DNA of 64,000 bases from Xylanimonas protaetiae (GCF_004135385.1 NZ_CP035493.1:3539440-3603439); one strand, 5' to 3'; shown: positions 33,424-45,098, numbered from the stretch's first letter. Notes: generated by a model from the sequence alone, not told the origin. Numbers and translations: made by a program.

Positions 33424-34749
33424 TCAGCGGCCGACGAGCCGTGCGTGCCACTGCAGCGCGGAGACGTCCGTGAGCGACGCCACCTGGTCGACCACGACGC
33501 GCAGGCGGGCGGCGTCGTCGGACGCCGCCGCCCAGTCGGCCGCGAACGGCGGCTCGAGCGCCACGGGGGCGCGGTCGGCGAGCACCGCGACCAGGTCGGC
33601 CACGATCTCGCGCTGGGCCTGGTAGACGGGCTCCTCCTCGCGCGGCGCCATGACGTAGGCGACCGCGACGCCCTTGAGCGCGAGGATCTCGAGCGCCGTC
33701 TCCTCGGGCACGAGGAACCGCGCGTCGTACCGGGTCAGCGCGCCGGGGCCGTAGACCTCGCGCGTGGCGGCCTGCGCGGCGCCGCTGAACCGGCCGATGA
33801 GCGAGCTCGTGAGGTCCTTGAGGTGGGCGAGCGCGCGGCGCGACCCGTCGAAGTCGGTCATGAGCAGCCCCGAGGCGCGCAGCCGCTCCAGCGCCGCCTC
33901 GAGGGCGTCGGACGTGTGCCACGTCCCGTACCAGGCCTGCACGGCGCGGACCACGCGGGCGCGCTCGTCCGCCGACTCCAGCAGCGTGAGGTCCAGGCGC
34001 CCGCCGACGACGGCGTCCTCGACGTCGTGCACGGAGTACGCGATGTCGTCGGCCAGGTCCATGACCTGCGCCTCCATCGACCGGACGCCGCTGCCGTCGA
34101 GCGTCACCGGCGCGCCCTGGCGCAGCCACGTGAAGACGGGGACGTCGTCGGGGTAGACGCCGAACTTGGCGGTCACGGACCCGTCGGGCCGCCGGGGCCC
34201 GGCGCCGAGCGCCCACGGGTACTTGACCGACGCGTCCAGGGACGCGCGCGTGAGGTTGAGGCCCGCGCCGTCGACCTTGGGCTCCAGGCGCGTGAGCAGC
34301 CGCAGCGTCTGCGCGTTGCCCTCGAACCCGCCGATGCCCTCGGCGACCACGGCGAGCGCCCGCTCCCCGTTGTGCCCGAAGGGCGGGTGCCCGAGGTCGT
34401 GCGTGAGGCACGCGGTGTCGACGACGTCGGGGTCGCAGCCGAGCGCCCGCCCCATCTCGCGCCCGATCTGCGCGACCTCGAGCGAGTGCGTGAGCCGGGT
34501 GCGGACGAAGTCGTCCGTGCCGGGCGTGAGCACCTGGGTCTTGGCGCCCAGGCGCCGCATGGCGCTGGAGTGGACCACGCGGGCGCGGTCGCGCTCGAAC
34601 GGGGTGCGCTGCCGGGACTTGGGCGGCTCGGGCGCGTACCGCTCGACGTCGTGGTCGCCGTAGGCGCCGGGGCCCTCCTCGCCCTCGGCAGGGCGCGGCA
34701 CGCCTCCGACGACGTCGGGGTCGAACGCGCCCTGCTCGAAGGTCTGCAC
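33424..34749 (-). CDS. dgt: Deoxyguanosinetriphosphate triphosphohydrolase-like protein
   Basis: A 441-residue HD-domain hydrolase that removes triphosphate from dNTPs. The HD metal ligands are in TRLTHSLEVAQIGR and CLTHDLGHPPFGHNGE, with a later MDLADDIAYSVHDVEDAV segment. The family is usually found next to dnaG in actinobacteria, as here. The start is the ATG at 34749; no clear alternative. Confidence 0.94.
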   Translation of the reverse strand: MQTFEQGAFDPDVVGGVPRPAEGEEGPGAYGDHDVERYAPEPPKSRQRTPFERDRARVVHSSAMRRLGAKTQVLTPGTDDFVRTRLTHSLEVAQIGREMGRALGCDPDVVDTACLTHDLGHPPFGHNGERALAVVAEGIGGFEGNAQTLRLLTRLEPKVDGAGLNLTRASLDASVKYPWALGAGPRRPDGSVTAKFGVYPDDVPVFTWLRQGAPVTLDGSGVRSMEAQVMDLADDIAYSVHDVEDAVVGGRLDLTLLESADERARVVRAVQAWYGTWHTSDALEAALERLRASGLLMTDFDGSRRALAHLKDLTSSLIGRFSGAAQAATREVYGPGALTRYDARFLVPEETALEILALKGVAVAYVMAPREEEPVYQAQREIVADLVAVLADRAPVALEPPFAADWAAASDDAARLRVVVDQVASLTDVSALQWHARLVGR

Positions 34750-34758
34750 GCTCAGATG

Positions 34759-36639
34759 TTAGGCGAGCCGCCAGATCCCCACGGCCGGCCCGGCGCCGCC
34801 GACGTCCACCCCGTCGGGCCCGACGACGAGCGGCGGCGTCCCCACGAGCGCCCCGCCGTGCAGCAGCTCGGGCGGCTGGTCGCCGAGCACCCCCCGCGGC
34901 AGGCGCGCTCCGGCCCACGGCCCGCGGGCGACGACGACGAGCACGCGCTCGTCGGGCGTCTCGCGCAGGAACGCGACGGCGTCGTCCTCGACGACGGCCC
35001 AGCGCAGGCCGCCGTCGCGCAGGGCGGCGCTGTCGCGGCGCAGCCGGGACAGCGCCCGGACCATCGCGTGGGTGTCACGCTCCCAGCGCGGGCCGCCCGT
35101 GGCCGCCTGATCCCAGGCCATCGTGGTGCGCGAGTGCTCGCCCGTCGTGCCGACGGCGCCCGTCTCGTCGCCCGCGAAGAGCATGGGCGTGCCGGGGTAG
35201 GCGAACAGGAGGGCGGCGGCGAGCTCGACCGTGCCGGCGTCGCCCAGGAGGGTGCGCACGCGCGGCGTGTCGTGGGAGCCGAGGATGTTCCACTGCGCGG
35301 CCGCCACCTGCCACGGCACGCGGGAGGCGAACTCGCGCATCGCGGCCACCATCGCGCGGCCCGAGCCCCGCCCGTACGGCACGGGCAGCCCGAGGTGCGC
35401 GTACCCGGTGGCCGGGTCGGCGAGCCAGCCCCACACGGGGCGCGAGAAGCCCGCGTAGTTCATCGACGCGTGCCAGCCGTCGCCGGGCAGGTCGCCCGTG
35501 TAGTCGTGGAAGTGCTCGGCGACGAGCGCGCCGTCCGGGCGCTCGGCCGTGATGCGCTCGCGCAGGCGGCGGGCCACCGCGTGCGTGCGGTCGGCGCGGC
35601 CGTAGCGGCCCGTCATGTTGGCGACGTCGACGCGCCAGCCGTCCAGCGCGAACGGGTCCCGCAGCCAGTGCGCGACGACGGAGTCGTCGGCGTCGACCAT
35701 GCGGCGCCACACCTCGTCGCTGGACCAGTCGAGCTTGGGCAGCGTGTGGAAGCCGAGCCACGAGACGTAGCCGGGCTGGTGGTGCGGGTTGACGTCGGAG
35801 CCGGCCTCGGACCACAGGTACATGCCATGCTCGGGCGAGCCTGGGTCGGCCTGCGCGCGCCGGAACCAGTCGTGCCCGTTGCCCGTGTGGTTGGAGGTGA
35901 CGTCGCCCATGACGCGCAGGCCGCGCGCGTGCGCGGCGGCGGTGAGCCGGGCCAGGGCCGCGTCGCCGCCCAGCACCGGGTCCACGGCGTGGAACGTCGA
36001 GGCGTCGTACCGGTGGTTGGAGCCGCCCGGGAAGACCGGCGTCAGGTAGAGCGTCGTGACGCCGAGGTCCTCGAGATGGTCGAGGTGCTCGGCCACGCCG
36101 TCGAGGTCGCCGCCGTAGTACTGGCGGGGCGTGAGGTACGAGTGCGCGTCGGGGACGACGTCCCACGCCGTCGGCACGGCCCAGTCCGGCACGGGGCGCG
36201 CGTCGGCGGCCGCCGAGCGCGCGAACCGGTCCGGGAACACCTGGTAGACGGTGCCGGCGCCCAGCCAGCGCGGGGCCGGCGGGGCCGTCGTGAGGCGGAA
36301 GTCGGAGGCGTCGGGCAGATGGTGGTCGGCGAGGCCCGCGCCGTGGAGCCAGCGGAAGCCGCCCGGCTCCCCCGGCGTGCCGAGCAGGAACCGGTAGTGC
36401 GACGGCTCGTTGTGCACCAGCACGTCGGCCACGTAGACGTCCTCGTGCTCGCCGGCGCGGTCGAGCCGCGCCTCGGCGACACGCGGCTCGCCGTCGCGCA
36501 CCGTGCGCACCCACACGCCGCGCACGCCGGCGGCGTGCGGCACGCGCACCCGCACGGGCACCACGTCGCCCGCGGCGTGCGGCCCGGCCGGGACGTACCC
36601 GGCCGACCCGTCGTGGTGGGGCTGGTCGAGGAGGCTCAT
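34759..36639 (-). CDS. GH13 alpha-glycosidase (neopullulanase/cyclomaltodextrinase-like)
   Basis: 626 residues. An N-terminal beta-sandwich domain (about 1-115) precedes the catalytic barrel: DVTSNHTG region (246-253), nucleophile Asp338 in DGWRVDVANM, acid/base Glu375 in LVAEHFHDY and Asp457 in LGSHDTPR. The N-domain and motif context are those of neopullulanase- or maltogenic-type enzymes acting on maltodextrins or cyclodextrins. There is no signal peptide, so it acts in the cytoplasm on sugars imported by MalEFG. The ATG overlaps the GH42 stop (ATGA). Confidence 0.88.
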   Translation of the reverse strand: MSLLDQPHHDGSAGYVPAGPHAAGDVVPVRVRVPHAAGVRGVWVRTVRDGEPRVAEARLDRAGEHEDVYVADVLVHNEPSHYRFLLGTPGEPGGFRWLHGAGLADHHLPDASDFRLTTAPPAPRWLGAGTVYQVFPDRFARSAAADARPVPDWAVPTAWDVVPDAHSYLTPRQYYGGDLDGVAEHLDHLEDLGVTTLYLTPVFPGGSNHRYDASTFHAVDPVLGGDAALARLTAAAHARGLRVMGDVTSNHTGNGHDWFRRAQADPGSPEHGMYLWSEAGSDVNPHHQPGYVSWLGFHTLPKLDWSSDEVWRRMVDADDSVVAHWLRDPFALDGWRVDVANMTGRYGRADRTHAVARRLRERITAERPDGALVAEHFHDYTGDLPGDGWHASMNYAGFSRPVWGWLADPATGYAHLGLPVPYGRGSGRAMVAAMREFASRVPWQVAAAQWNILGSHDTPRVRTLLGDAGTVELAAALLFAYPGTPMLFAGDETGAVGTTGEHSRTTMAWDQAATGGPRWERDTHAMVRALSRLRRDSAALRDGGLRWAVVEDDAVAFLRETPDERVLVVVARGPWAGARLPRGVLGDQPPELLHGGALVGTPPLVVGPDGVDVGGAGPAVGIWRLA

Positions 36640-38618
36640 CGCTCGACCTCGAACACGGCGACGTCGCCCGCGCGCACGACCGTGGGGCCGCCCGGCAGCT
36701 CCAGGTCGACGTCGTGGTCGGCGTGGTTGACCGCGACGACGTAGTCGGCGTCGGCGCCGCGGCGCACGATCGTCTCCGGTGCGCCGGGTGCCGCCGGGAC
36801 GACACCCGCGTCGGCGTAGACGTCCGCGAGGACGGTGCGCAGCGCCTCGCCGTCGAGCACCGTGGAGACGTACCAGCCGGTGCCCGCGCCGTGCTCGTTG
36901 CGCGTGATCGCAGGCAGGCCCGGCGCAGGCCCGGTCGCGTACGTGCCCACGGTCCGCGCGGTCGTGACGCGCAGGTGGTCGGCCCAGACGCGGCCCTCGA
37001 GGGTCGCGTCGCCGTGCGTGACGGTGAGCGTCTCGCCCTCGCGCAGCGGCAGGAGCTCCTCGACCCACACGCCCAGCACGTCCTTGAGGGGCGCCATGAA
37101 CCCGCCCGGGTGGACGGCGTCGTGCTCGTCGACGATGCCCGAGAACGGCCCGACGAGCAGCGTCCCGCCGCTGGCGACGTACGCCGTGAGGTTCGCCGCG
37201 CCCGCGGCCGTGAGCAGGTACTGCGACGGGGCGAGCACGAGCCGGTACGCCGACAGGTCCTGCTCGGGGTGGGCGAGGTCGACCGTCACGCCGTCGTGCC
37301 ACAGGCGCCGGTAGTACGCCTCGACCTGCTCGCGGTGCCGGAGGTCGACGCTGGGCCGCCAGTCGAGGTCCTGCGCCCAGAACGACTCGTAGTCCCACAG
37401 GATCGCGACGTCGGCCACCGTGCGCGTGCCGCGCAGGGCGGCCAGCCCGGCCAGGTCGCCGCCCAGCTCGACGAGCTCGCGCCACACGCGCGAGTCCGTC
37501 CCGGCGTGCGGCACCATCGCCGAGTGGAACTTCTCGGCGCCGAACCGGGAGGCCCGCCACTGGAAGAACAGCACCGCGTCGGCCCCGCGTCCCACGTGCG
37601 AGAACGCGTTGCGCTTCTCCTCGCCGGGCTTCTTGGCGACGTTGCGCGGCTGCCAGTTCACGCCCGACGACGAGTGCTCCATGAGGATCCACGGCTTGCC
37701 GCCCGCCACCGACCGGGTCAGGTCGGCGGAGAGGGCCAGGCCCACGTGGTTGTCGACGTCGGCGGCCATGAGGTAGTTGTCGTTCGCGACGACGTCGACC
37801 TCCTGCCCCCAGCGCCACAGGTCGGTGCCGAGGTGGGTGCCGGCCATGAAGTTCGTCGTGACCGGGCGGTCGGAGTGCTGCCGGATGATGTCGCGCTCCG
37901 CGCGGTACAGCTCGCGCAGCATCTCGTCGCTGAACCGCGCGAAGTCGAGGAGCTGCGCCGGGTTGCCCGCCGTGGGCGTCGGGCCCGGCAGCGCCACCTC
38001 GTCCCAGCCGCCGTAGACCTGGCCCCAGAACGTGGTGCCCCAGGCGGCGTTGAGCGCGTCGAGGCCGCCGTAGCGGTCCGCGAGCCACCGCCGGAACGCC
38101 ACGAGGGCGTGCTCGGAGTAGTCCCAGCCCACCGGGGCGCCGTACTCGTTGTGCACGTGCCACAGCACGACGGCGGGGTGGTCCCCGTAGCGCCGCGCCA
38201 GCTCCGTGGTGATGCGGGCCGCCGCCGCGCGGTACTGCGGCGACGACGGCGCCGCCGCCCCGCGCGAGCCCGGCCCGAGCGGCACGCCGTCCCGCGTGAC
38301 GACGCGCGCCTCGGGGTGGTCGCGGAAGAACCAGGCGGGCGGCACCACGGTGGGCGTCGCCAGGTCCACCCGGATCCCGCCCGCGTGCAGCCCGTCGAGC
38401 AGCTCGTCCAGCCAGGCGAAGTCGTACTCCCCCGGGCGCGGCTCGAGCCTGACCCACGAGAAGATGCCCACGCTGACCAGGTTGACGCCGGCCTCGGTCA
38501 TGAGCCGGACGTCCTGCGCCCACACCTCGCGCGGCCACTGCTCGGCGTTGTAGTCCCCGCCGTAGCAGAGGCTCTCCACGCCGGGCAGCCAGCCCTCGTA
38601 CGACGGACCCGGCGTCAT
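36636..38618 (-). CDS. GH42 beta-galactosidase
   Basis: 660 residues in three GH42 parts: TIM barrel (about 15-390), a trimerisation domain (about 400-600) and a small C-terminal beta domain. The start CYGGDYNAEQWP is diagnostic. The acid/base Glu158 is in WHVHNEYG and the nucleophile Glu314 in ILMEHSSS. There is no signal peptide. It overlaps malG upstream and the GH13 gene downstream by ATGA, so the operon handles galactosides as well as, or instead of, maltodextrins; the true transport substrate is open. Confidence 0.93.
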   Translation of the reverse strand: MTPGPSYEGWLPGVESLCYGGDYNAEQWPREVWAQDVRLMTEAGVNLVSVGIFSWVRLEPRPGEYDFAWLDELLDGLHAGGIRVDLATPTVVPPAWFFRDHPEARVVTRDGVPLGPGSRGAAAPSSPQYRAAAARITTELARRYGDHPAVVLWHVHNEYGAPVGWDYSEHALVAFRRWLADRYGGLDALNAAWGTTFWGQVYGGWDEVALPGPTPTAGNPAQLLDFARFSDEMLRELYRAERDIIRQHSDRPVTTNFMAGTHLGTDLWRWGQEVDVVANDNYLMAADVDNHVGLALSADLTRSVAGGKPWILMEHSSSGVNWQPRNVAKKPGEEKRNAFSHVGRGADAVLFFQWRASRFGAEKFHSAMVPHAGTDSRVWRELVELGGDLAGLAALRGTRTVADVAILWDYESFWAQDLDWRPSVDLRHREQVEAYYRRLWHDGVTVDLAHPEQDLSAYRLVLAPSQYLLTAAGAANLTAYVASGGTLLVGPFSGIVDEHDAVHPGGFMAPLKDVLGVWVEELLPLREGETLTVTHGDATLEGRVWADHLRVTTARTVGTYATGPAPGLPAITRNEHGAGTGWYVSTVLDGEALRTVLADVYADAGVVPAAPGAPETIVRRGADADYVVAVNHADHDVDLELPGGPTVVRAGDVAVFEVER

Positions 38619-39442
38619 CCCTTGACCGCCCCTCCCGCGAGCGACGCGATGAGCGACTTCTGCGTCGCGACGAAAAAGATCATGAACGGGACGGCCACGA
38701 CGAGCGACCCGGCGGCGAAGTTGGTGAAGAAGTTGTTCTTGTCGGTCACGAACGAGAACAGGCCGAGCGCGAGGGTCTGGTTCTCCGGCGAGCGCAGCAC
38801 GAGCTTCGGCAGGATGAAGTCCATCCACGGCGCCGTGAAGGCCGTGACGGCCAGGAAGGTCAGGATCGGTCGTGCGACGGGCACGATGATCTGCGCGTAG
38901 ATGCGGAAGCCCGACGCCCCGTCGATGCGGGCCGCCTCGTCGAGCGACTTGGGGATCTGGTCGAGGTACGACTTCACCATCCATGTCGCGAACGGCATGT
39001 TGCCCGCGAGGTAGATGAGGACCATGCCCCACAGCGTGTCCAGGCCGCCGATGCGCAGCAGCACCACGTACACGGCCACCATCCCGACGAACGCCGGGAA
39101 GATGTTCAGGATCAGGAACGTCATGAGGATGTGCCGCTTGAACGAGAACTGGTAGCGCGAGAACACGTAGGCGCCCATCGAGGCGAACAGCATCGTGCCC
39201 ACGGACGTGCACACGGCGATGACCAGCGTGTTGCGGAACCAGCGCAGGTACGGCGTCTGGGTGAACACGAACTCGAAGTGCTGCGTGGTCACCCCGTTGG
39301 CGAACGGGACCACCGGGAGGTTCGCGATCGACTGCCCGGGGGCGAGCGCCGCGGAGACCATGTGGACCACGGGCCACAGCACCGCGAACGCGACGATCGT
39401 GAAGATCGCGCCGAGCACGACGGTGTTGAGCTTCCTGACCAT
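38615..39442 (-). CDS. malG: Maltose/maltodextrin-type ABC permease MalG
   Basis: 275 residues with six predicted helices and the EAA loop DEAARIDGASGFRIYAQIIVPVARP. The segment GNMPFATWMVKSYLDQIPKSL is typical of MalG. It shares one base with the malF stop (TGATG) and overlaps the GH42 gene. Substrate could be maltodextrin or a galactoside. Confidence 0.92.
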   Translation of the reverse strand: MVRKLNTVVLGAIFTIVAFAVLWPVVHMVSAALAPGQSIANLPVVPFANGVTTQHFEFVFTQTPYLRWFRNTLVIAVCTSVGTMLFASMGAYVFSRYQFSFKRHILMTFLILNIFPAFVGMVAVYVVLLRIGGLDTLWGMVLIYLAGNMPFATWMVKSYLDQIPKSLDEAARIDGASGFRIYAQIIVPVARPILTFLAVTAFTAPWMDFILPKLVLRSPENQTLALGLFSFVTDKNNFFTNFAAGSLVVAVPFMIFFVATQKSLIASLAGGAVKG

Positions 39443-40797
39443 CAGAGCTCACCCTCCTTGTACGACTTCGTGCGGCGGAAGTTGAAGATCGCGACGGGCG
39501 CCAGCAGCACGAAGATCACGATCGCGAGCACGGACGCGTTGCCGTACTGGAGCAGCGTGATGGTGAGCTTGTAGATCCAGCTCACCATGATGTCGGTGCC
39601 GCCGGCCCCCGTGGTCGTCGTGTCGGCGACGGCCGGCCCGCCTCCCGTGAGGAAGAAGATCGCCCCGAAGTTGTTCAGGTTGTGGGCGAACGAGATGATC
39701 ATGAGCGGCGCCGTCTGGTACATGACCAGCGGCAGCGTGACGCGGCGGAACACCTGCCACTTCGAGGCGCCGTCGATCTGCGCGGCCTCGATGATGTCGG
39801 CCGGGATGGCCGTCATGGTGCCGATGATGAGCAGCATGAAGTAGGGGAACCCGGCCCACAGGTTGATGGTCACGACCGTGAACTTGGCCAGCCACGGGTC
39901 GCTGAGCCACGGGATCGTGCCGTCGATCAGGCCGATCGACTGCAACGTGCGGTTCACGGTGCCGAAGGCGCCGTTGAGCATGCCGTTCCAGAACAGCATG
40001 GAGACGACGCCCGGGATCGCGTACGGGAGGATGAACACCGCCCGCAGCAGGGGCGTGATCTTGAACTTCGACTCCTGGACCAGGACGGCCATGAGCATGC
40101 CGCCGAAGTAGCAGGTCACCGTGGCGAGGACGGCCCACACGAGCGTCCACGCGAAGACCCGCCCGAGCGCCCCGGTCCAGGCCGAGGACCCGCCGAACAG
40201 CCGCCGGAAGTTCTCGAGCCCCACCCAGTCGATCGTGTTGGCGGGCGGGATGTGCTGCGGCGCGGAGTAGTTCGTGAAGGCCACGAGCGCCGCGAAGACC
40301 AGGGGCACGACGACGAAGAAGGCCACCAGGACGACGGTGGGCGTCAGGCCCACGATGGGGAACGCCTTGCCCAGGAAGGTCCGCGGCAGGCTCTCCTCGC
40401 GCGGGCGGACGCCGTGGGTGCTCCAGCTCCGCTCCGCCGCGAGCGCCGAGCGCACCGAGATGTAGTAGATCGCGGCGAACAGCAGCAGGACGGTGATCGT
40501 CATGACGCCGTCGACCAGCATGAACAGCGAGTTCTGGCGGAACCGGACGGGGACGTCGAGCTGCTGCTCGCCGAGCGTGACGAGCCCGCGCAGGTTCTTG
40601 ACGATCAGGGGCAGCCACGTGAGCAGCAGGATCTCGACGAGGGCGAACGTCGCCCCCTTGACCCACTGCCGCAGGACGGTGAGGTGGGCCAGGCCCATGA
40701 ATGCGCAGGCGAGGACGAGGACGGTCCGGCATCGGCCGGTGCCCGTCACGTCGGTGTCGCCCAGCGGGAGGTCGCGTTGCGTCAGAGTCGCCGACAT
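39442..40797 (-). CDS. malF: Maltose/maltodextrin-type ABC permease MalF
   Basis: 451 residues with about eight helices, including an extra N-terminal pair as in MalF, and the EAA loop IEAAQIDGASKWQVFRRVTLP. A P2-like insertion is not obvious. The gene follows malE across a strong hairpin and precedes malG. No ATPase gene (msiK/malK) lies in the locus; a shared multi-sugar ATPase elsewhere is expected, as in Streptomyces. Confidence 0.92.
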   Translation of the reverse strand: MSATLTQRDLPLGDTDVTGTGRCRTVLVLACAFMGLAHLTVLRQWVKGATFALVEILLLTWLPLIVKNLRGLVTLGEQQLDVPVRFRQNSLFMLVDGVMTITVLLLFAAIYYISVRSALAAERSWSTHGVRPREESLPRTFLGKAFPIVGLTPTVVLVAFFVVVPLVFAALVAFTNYSAPQHIPPANTIDWVGLENFRRLFGGSSAWTGALGRVFAWTLVWAVLATVTCYFGGMLMAVLVQESKFKITPLLRAVFILPYAIPGVVSMLFWNGMLNGAFGTVNRTLQSIGLIDGTIPWLSDPWLAKFTVVTINLWAGFPYFMLLIIGTMTAIPADIIEAAQIDGASKWQVFRRVTLPLVMYQTAPLMIISFAHNLNNFGAIFFLTGGGPAVADTTTTGAGGTDIMVSWIYKLTITLLQYGNASVLAIVIFVLLAPVAIFNFRRTKSYKEGEL

Positions 40798-40825
40798 CGG
40801 TGTCGCTCCCCTTTTCGTCTCAGGC

Positions 40826-40863
40826 CCGAGGGGCCCCCTCCGGTGTCGGCGGGGGCCCCTCGG
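40826..40863 (-). terminator. Intercistronic hairpin between malE and malF
   Basis: A 13-bp stem (40826-40838 with 40851-40863) and a 12-base loop, starting 7 bases after the malE stop. It is placed where a leaky terminator or 3'-end stabiliser would give more binding protein than permease. No U-tract. Confidence 0.7.
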
Positions 40864-40869
40864 ATCGGG

Positions 40870-42108
40870 TCACTGGGCGAGCATGGCCGCGTTGGCGGCG
40901 TCCAGCTCGGTCTGGATGTCGGCACCGTTCCAGATGTTCGCGGACGCCGCGTTCATGGCGTCCCAGAACTTCGACATCTGGGGGATGGACGGCATCGGGA
41001 ACGCGAACTTCATCTGGTCGGCGAAGCCGTTGACCAGGTCGTTCTTGTAGGTGATGTCGGACGACGACGACGCGAGCGCACCGGTGATGTCGGCGCGGAG
41101 CTGCTGCATCTCGGGGGTCGTGAGGAACTCGGCGAAGGCCGCGGCCTCCTCCTCGTGCTCCGTGTAGGCCGAGACGAACGCCGTGCGCACGCCGGCGAAC
41201 GACGCGGCGGGGTCGCCGCCCGCGGTGAGCGACGGCAGCGGCGCGACGCCGAAGTTGATGCCGGCGTCGGTGAACGCCGAGACGTTCCACGGGCCCGAGA
41301 CGTGCATCGCGGCGTTGCCGGCGGCGAACAGCGCGTCGACCGTGGCCGTGTCGAGGTCGGCGGCGGCGACGTTCAGCGCGGGGCGCAGGGCGGCGAACTG
41401 GGCCATGCCCTCGGCCGAGGCGGCCGAGTTGATGTTCGTGTTCGCGGTGTCGTCGCCGTCGGGGCCGAACAGGCGGTTGTCGCCCGAGGTGGTGAACAGG
41501 ATCGTGTAGTAGCCGTTGCCGACGTCCATGACGAAGCCGTACTTGCCCGGGTTGGCCGCGTTGAAGGTCTCCGCGAACGAGGCGACCTCGTCCCACGTCG
41601 TGGGGGCCTCGGGGATGAGGTCCTTGTTGTAGTAGAGGGCGTAGGTCTCCATGGCGACGGGGTAGCCGTAGAGCGTGCCGTCGTAGGTGGCGCCGGTGGC
41701 GGCGGCGGGCAGCACGTTGGCCTTGACGGCGTCGGGGTTCGCGACGGGCAGGATGTGGCCGCCGGAGACGAGCTCGCCGATCTTGTCGTGCGGGGCGACG
41801 AAGACGTCCGGGCCGGTGCCGGCGGGGCCGTCGAGCGCGATCTGGCCGGCAGCGTCGCCGACCTCGACGTTGACGAACTCGACGGTGACGTTCGGGTGCT
41901 CCTTGGTGAAGGCCTCGCCCGCCTGCTTGATGAACTCGTCCGGACCCTGGAGGGACTCCCAGACCTTGAGGGTGACCGGCGCGGCGTCGTCGCCGCCGGC
42001 CGTGTTGTCACCTGCGCTCGGCGGCGTGTCCGACCCGCCGCCGCACGCCGTGAGCATGAGGCTCAGGACGGCGACCCCGGCGACTGCTGCGCCTTTGGTG
42101 ATCTTCAC
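40870..42108 (-). CDS. malE: Maltose/maltodextrin-type ABC substrate-binding lipoprotein
   Basis: 412 residues. Lipoprotein signal with lipobox MLTAC (Cys22), then the MalE fold: VTLKVWESLQGPDEFIKQ, PDVFVAPHDKIGELV and FPMPSIPQMSKFWDAM near the end, all typical of maltodextrin-binding proteins. GGAGGAG precedes the GTG at 42108 by a short spacer. First gene of the malE-malF-malG-GH42-GH13 operon and divergent from malR; the operators lie between them. Confidence 0.93.
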   Translation of the reverse strand: MKITKGAAVAGVAVLSLMLTACGGGSDTPPSAGDNTAGGDDAAPVTLKVWESLQGPDEFIKQAGEAFTKEHPNVTVEFVNVEVGDAAGQIALDGPAGTGPDVFVAPHDKIGELVSGGHILPVANPDAVKANVLPAAATGATYDGTLYGYPVAMETYALYYNKDLIPEAPTTWDEVASFAETFNAANPGKYGFVMDVGNGYYTILFTTSGDNRLFGPDGDDTANTNINSAASAEGMAQFAALRPALNVAAADLDTATVDALFAAGNAAMHVSGPWNVSAFTDAGINFGVAPLPSLTAGGDPAASFAGVRTAFVSAYTEHEEEAAAFAEFLTTPEMQQLRADITGALASSSSDITYKNDLVNGFADQMKFAFPMPSIPQMSKFWDAMNAASANIWNGADIQTELDAANAAMLAQ

Positions 42109-42166
42109 AGTTCGTCTCCTCCTCGAGATGAGCTTTCGCGGTCGACGTCGACCTGGAGGGAGATAC

Positions 42167-42223
42167 TGCACCGCCTCGCGAGTCGCTGCAAGATGCGACC
42201 GCAAACTTGCAGGTACCGTTGCA
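42167..42223. promoter_or_regulatory. LacI/MalR-type operator region between malE and malR
   Basis: Four TGCA cores lie at 42167, 42187, 42208 and 42220. The inner two form an inverted repeat CTGCAAG-N13-CTTGCAG (42186-42192 with 42206-42212). CTTGCAG/CTGCAAG is the half-site form known for MalR in Streptomyces. The region sits between the divergent malE and malR starts and would control both. Confidence 0.7.
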
Positions 42224-42282
42224 CAACAGAGACAAAGACGCCACGATCAGGTCTCGCCCCACCCGTCGACCGAGGAGGTCCT

Positions 42283-43360
42283 GTGTCAGCCGCCGCCCCC
42301 GGGCGTGTCCGGCTCGCCGACGTCGCCGCCCACGCGGGCGTCTCGACGGCCACCGTCTCGCGTGTGCTCAACGGCAAGACCGTGGTGTCGGCCGAGACCC
42401 GCCAGTCCGTCCTCGCCGCCCTGGACGTGCTCGGGTACGCCCGCCCGTCCCCGGGCCCCCGCTCGGCCGGGCTCGTCGGGCTCGTGGTCCCCGAGCTGAC
42501 GAACCCGGTGTTCCCGGCGATCGCGCAGGCCGCCGAGTCGCTCCTCGCGCAGGCGGGGTACACGCCGCTGCTGTGCACGCAGTCGCCCGGCGGGACCACG
42601 GAGGACGAGTACATCGAGACCCTCCGCGAGCACGGCGTCGACGGGATCCTGGTCGTCTCGGGCCTCCACGCCGACACCACCGCCGACAACGGCCGGTACC
42701 GCCGGCTGCGCGACCACGGCGTGCCGCTCGTCCTCGTCGGCGGGTTCGCGCCCGACGTCGACGCCCCCCAGGTGTCGTGCGACGAGGTCACGGCCATGCG
42801 GCTCGCTGTCCGCCACCTGGCGGCCCTCGGGCACCGGTCCGTCGGGCTGGCCCTGGGCCCCGAGCGCTTCGTCCCGTCACGCCGCAAGCGCGACGGGTTC
42901 GTCGCGGCCCTCGTCGACGCCGGCCTCGCCACCGACGCCGACGACGCCGCGCAGCACGTCGTCGCGAGCCTCTACACGGTCGAGGGCGGGCACGCCGCCG
43001 CCGCCGAGCTCATCGCGACCGGGCACACCGCGGTCGTCTGCGCCTCCGACCCCATGGCCCTCGGCGCCGTCCGGGCCGCCCGCTCGCGCGGCCTGCGCGT
43101 GCCCGACGACGTCTCCGTCGTCGGCTACGACGACTCCCCCTCATGGCGTTCACCGAGCCGCCCCTGACGACCGTGCGGCAGCCCGTCCTCACGCTGTGCC
43201 GCTCGGCCGTGCAGATGCTGCTGGCCGAGATCCGCGGCGAGCGGGCCACGCGCGCGGAGCTGCTCGTCGAACCGGAGCTGGTGGTCCGCGGGTCCACCGG
43301 AGCCGCCCCCGCCACGCCGCCGAAGCCCGCCACGTCGCCGACACCCGCACCAGGAGAGCC

Positions 43361-43364
<4 letters not shown>
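42283..43364 (+). pseudogene. malR: LacI-family maltose-type regulator with a frameshift
   Basis: The first frame (42283-43167) encodes a LacI HTH (LADVAAHAGVSTATVSRVLNG) and most of the periplasmic-binding-protein-like domain, then leaves frame at VVGYDDSP. From 43143 another frame continues with the expected [15 protein letters not shown] and a normal C-terminus, ending in a TGA at 43362-43364 that overlaps the next ATG. A run of five C at 43136-43140 needs a sixth C to restore a full protein of about 360 residues. This is either a true mutation, a phase-variable tract or a sequencing error. GAGGAGG precedes the GTG start. Confidence 0.88.
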
Positions 43365-45064
<1,700 letters not shown>

Positions 45065-45070
45065 CGGGCC

Positions 45071-45098
45071 GGGGCTCGGCCGCCGGAGGCCGAGCCCC
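45071..45098. terminator. Bidirectional hairpin between convergent genes
   Basis: An 11-bp stem GGGGCTCGGCC/GGCCGAGCCCC (45071-45081, 45088-45098) with a 6-base loop, between the stops of the alpha-glucosidase gene and the dus gene. Confidence 0.88.

Noticed and set aside
33445-36744. Very long plus-strand frame (1099 codons) across dgt and the GH13 gene
   Set aside because: Antisense shadow across two well-supported minus-strand genes; composition is that of a codon-bias artefact.
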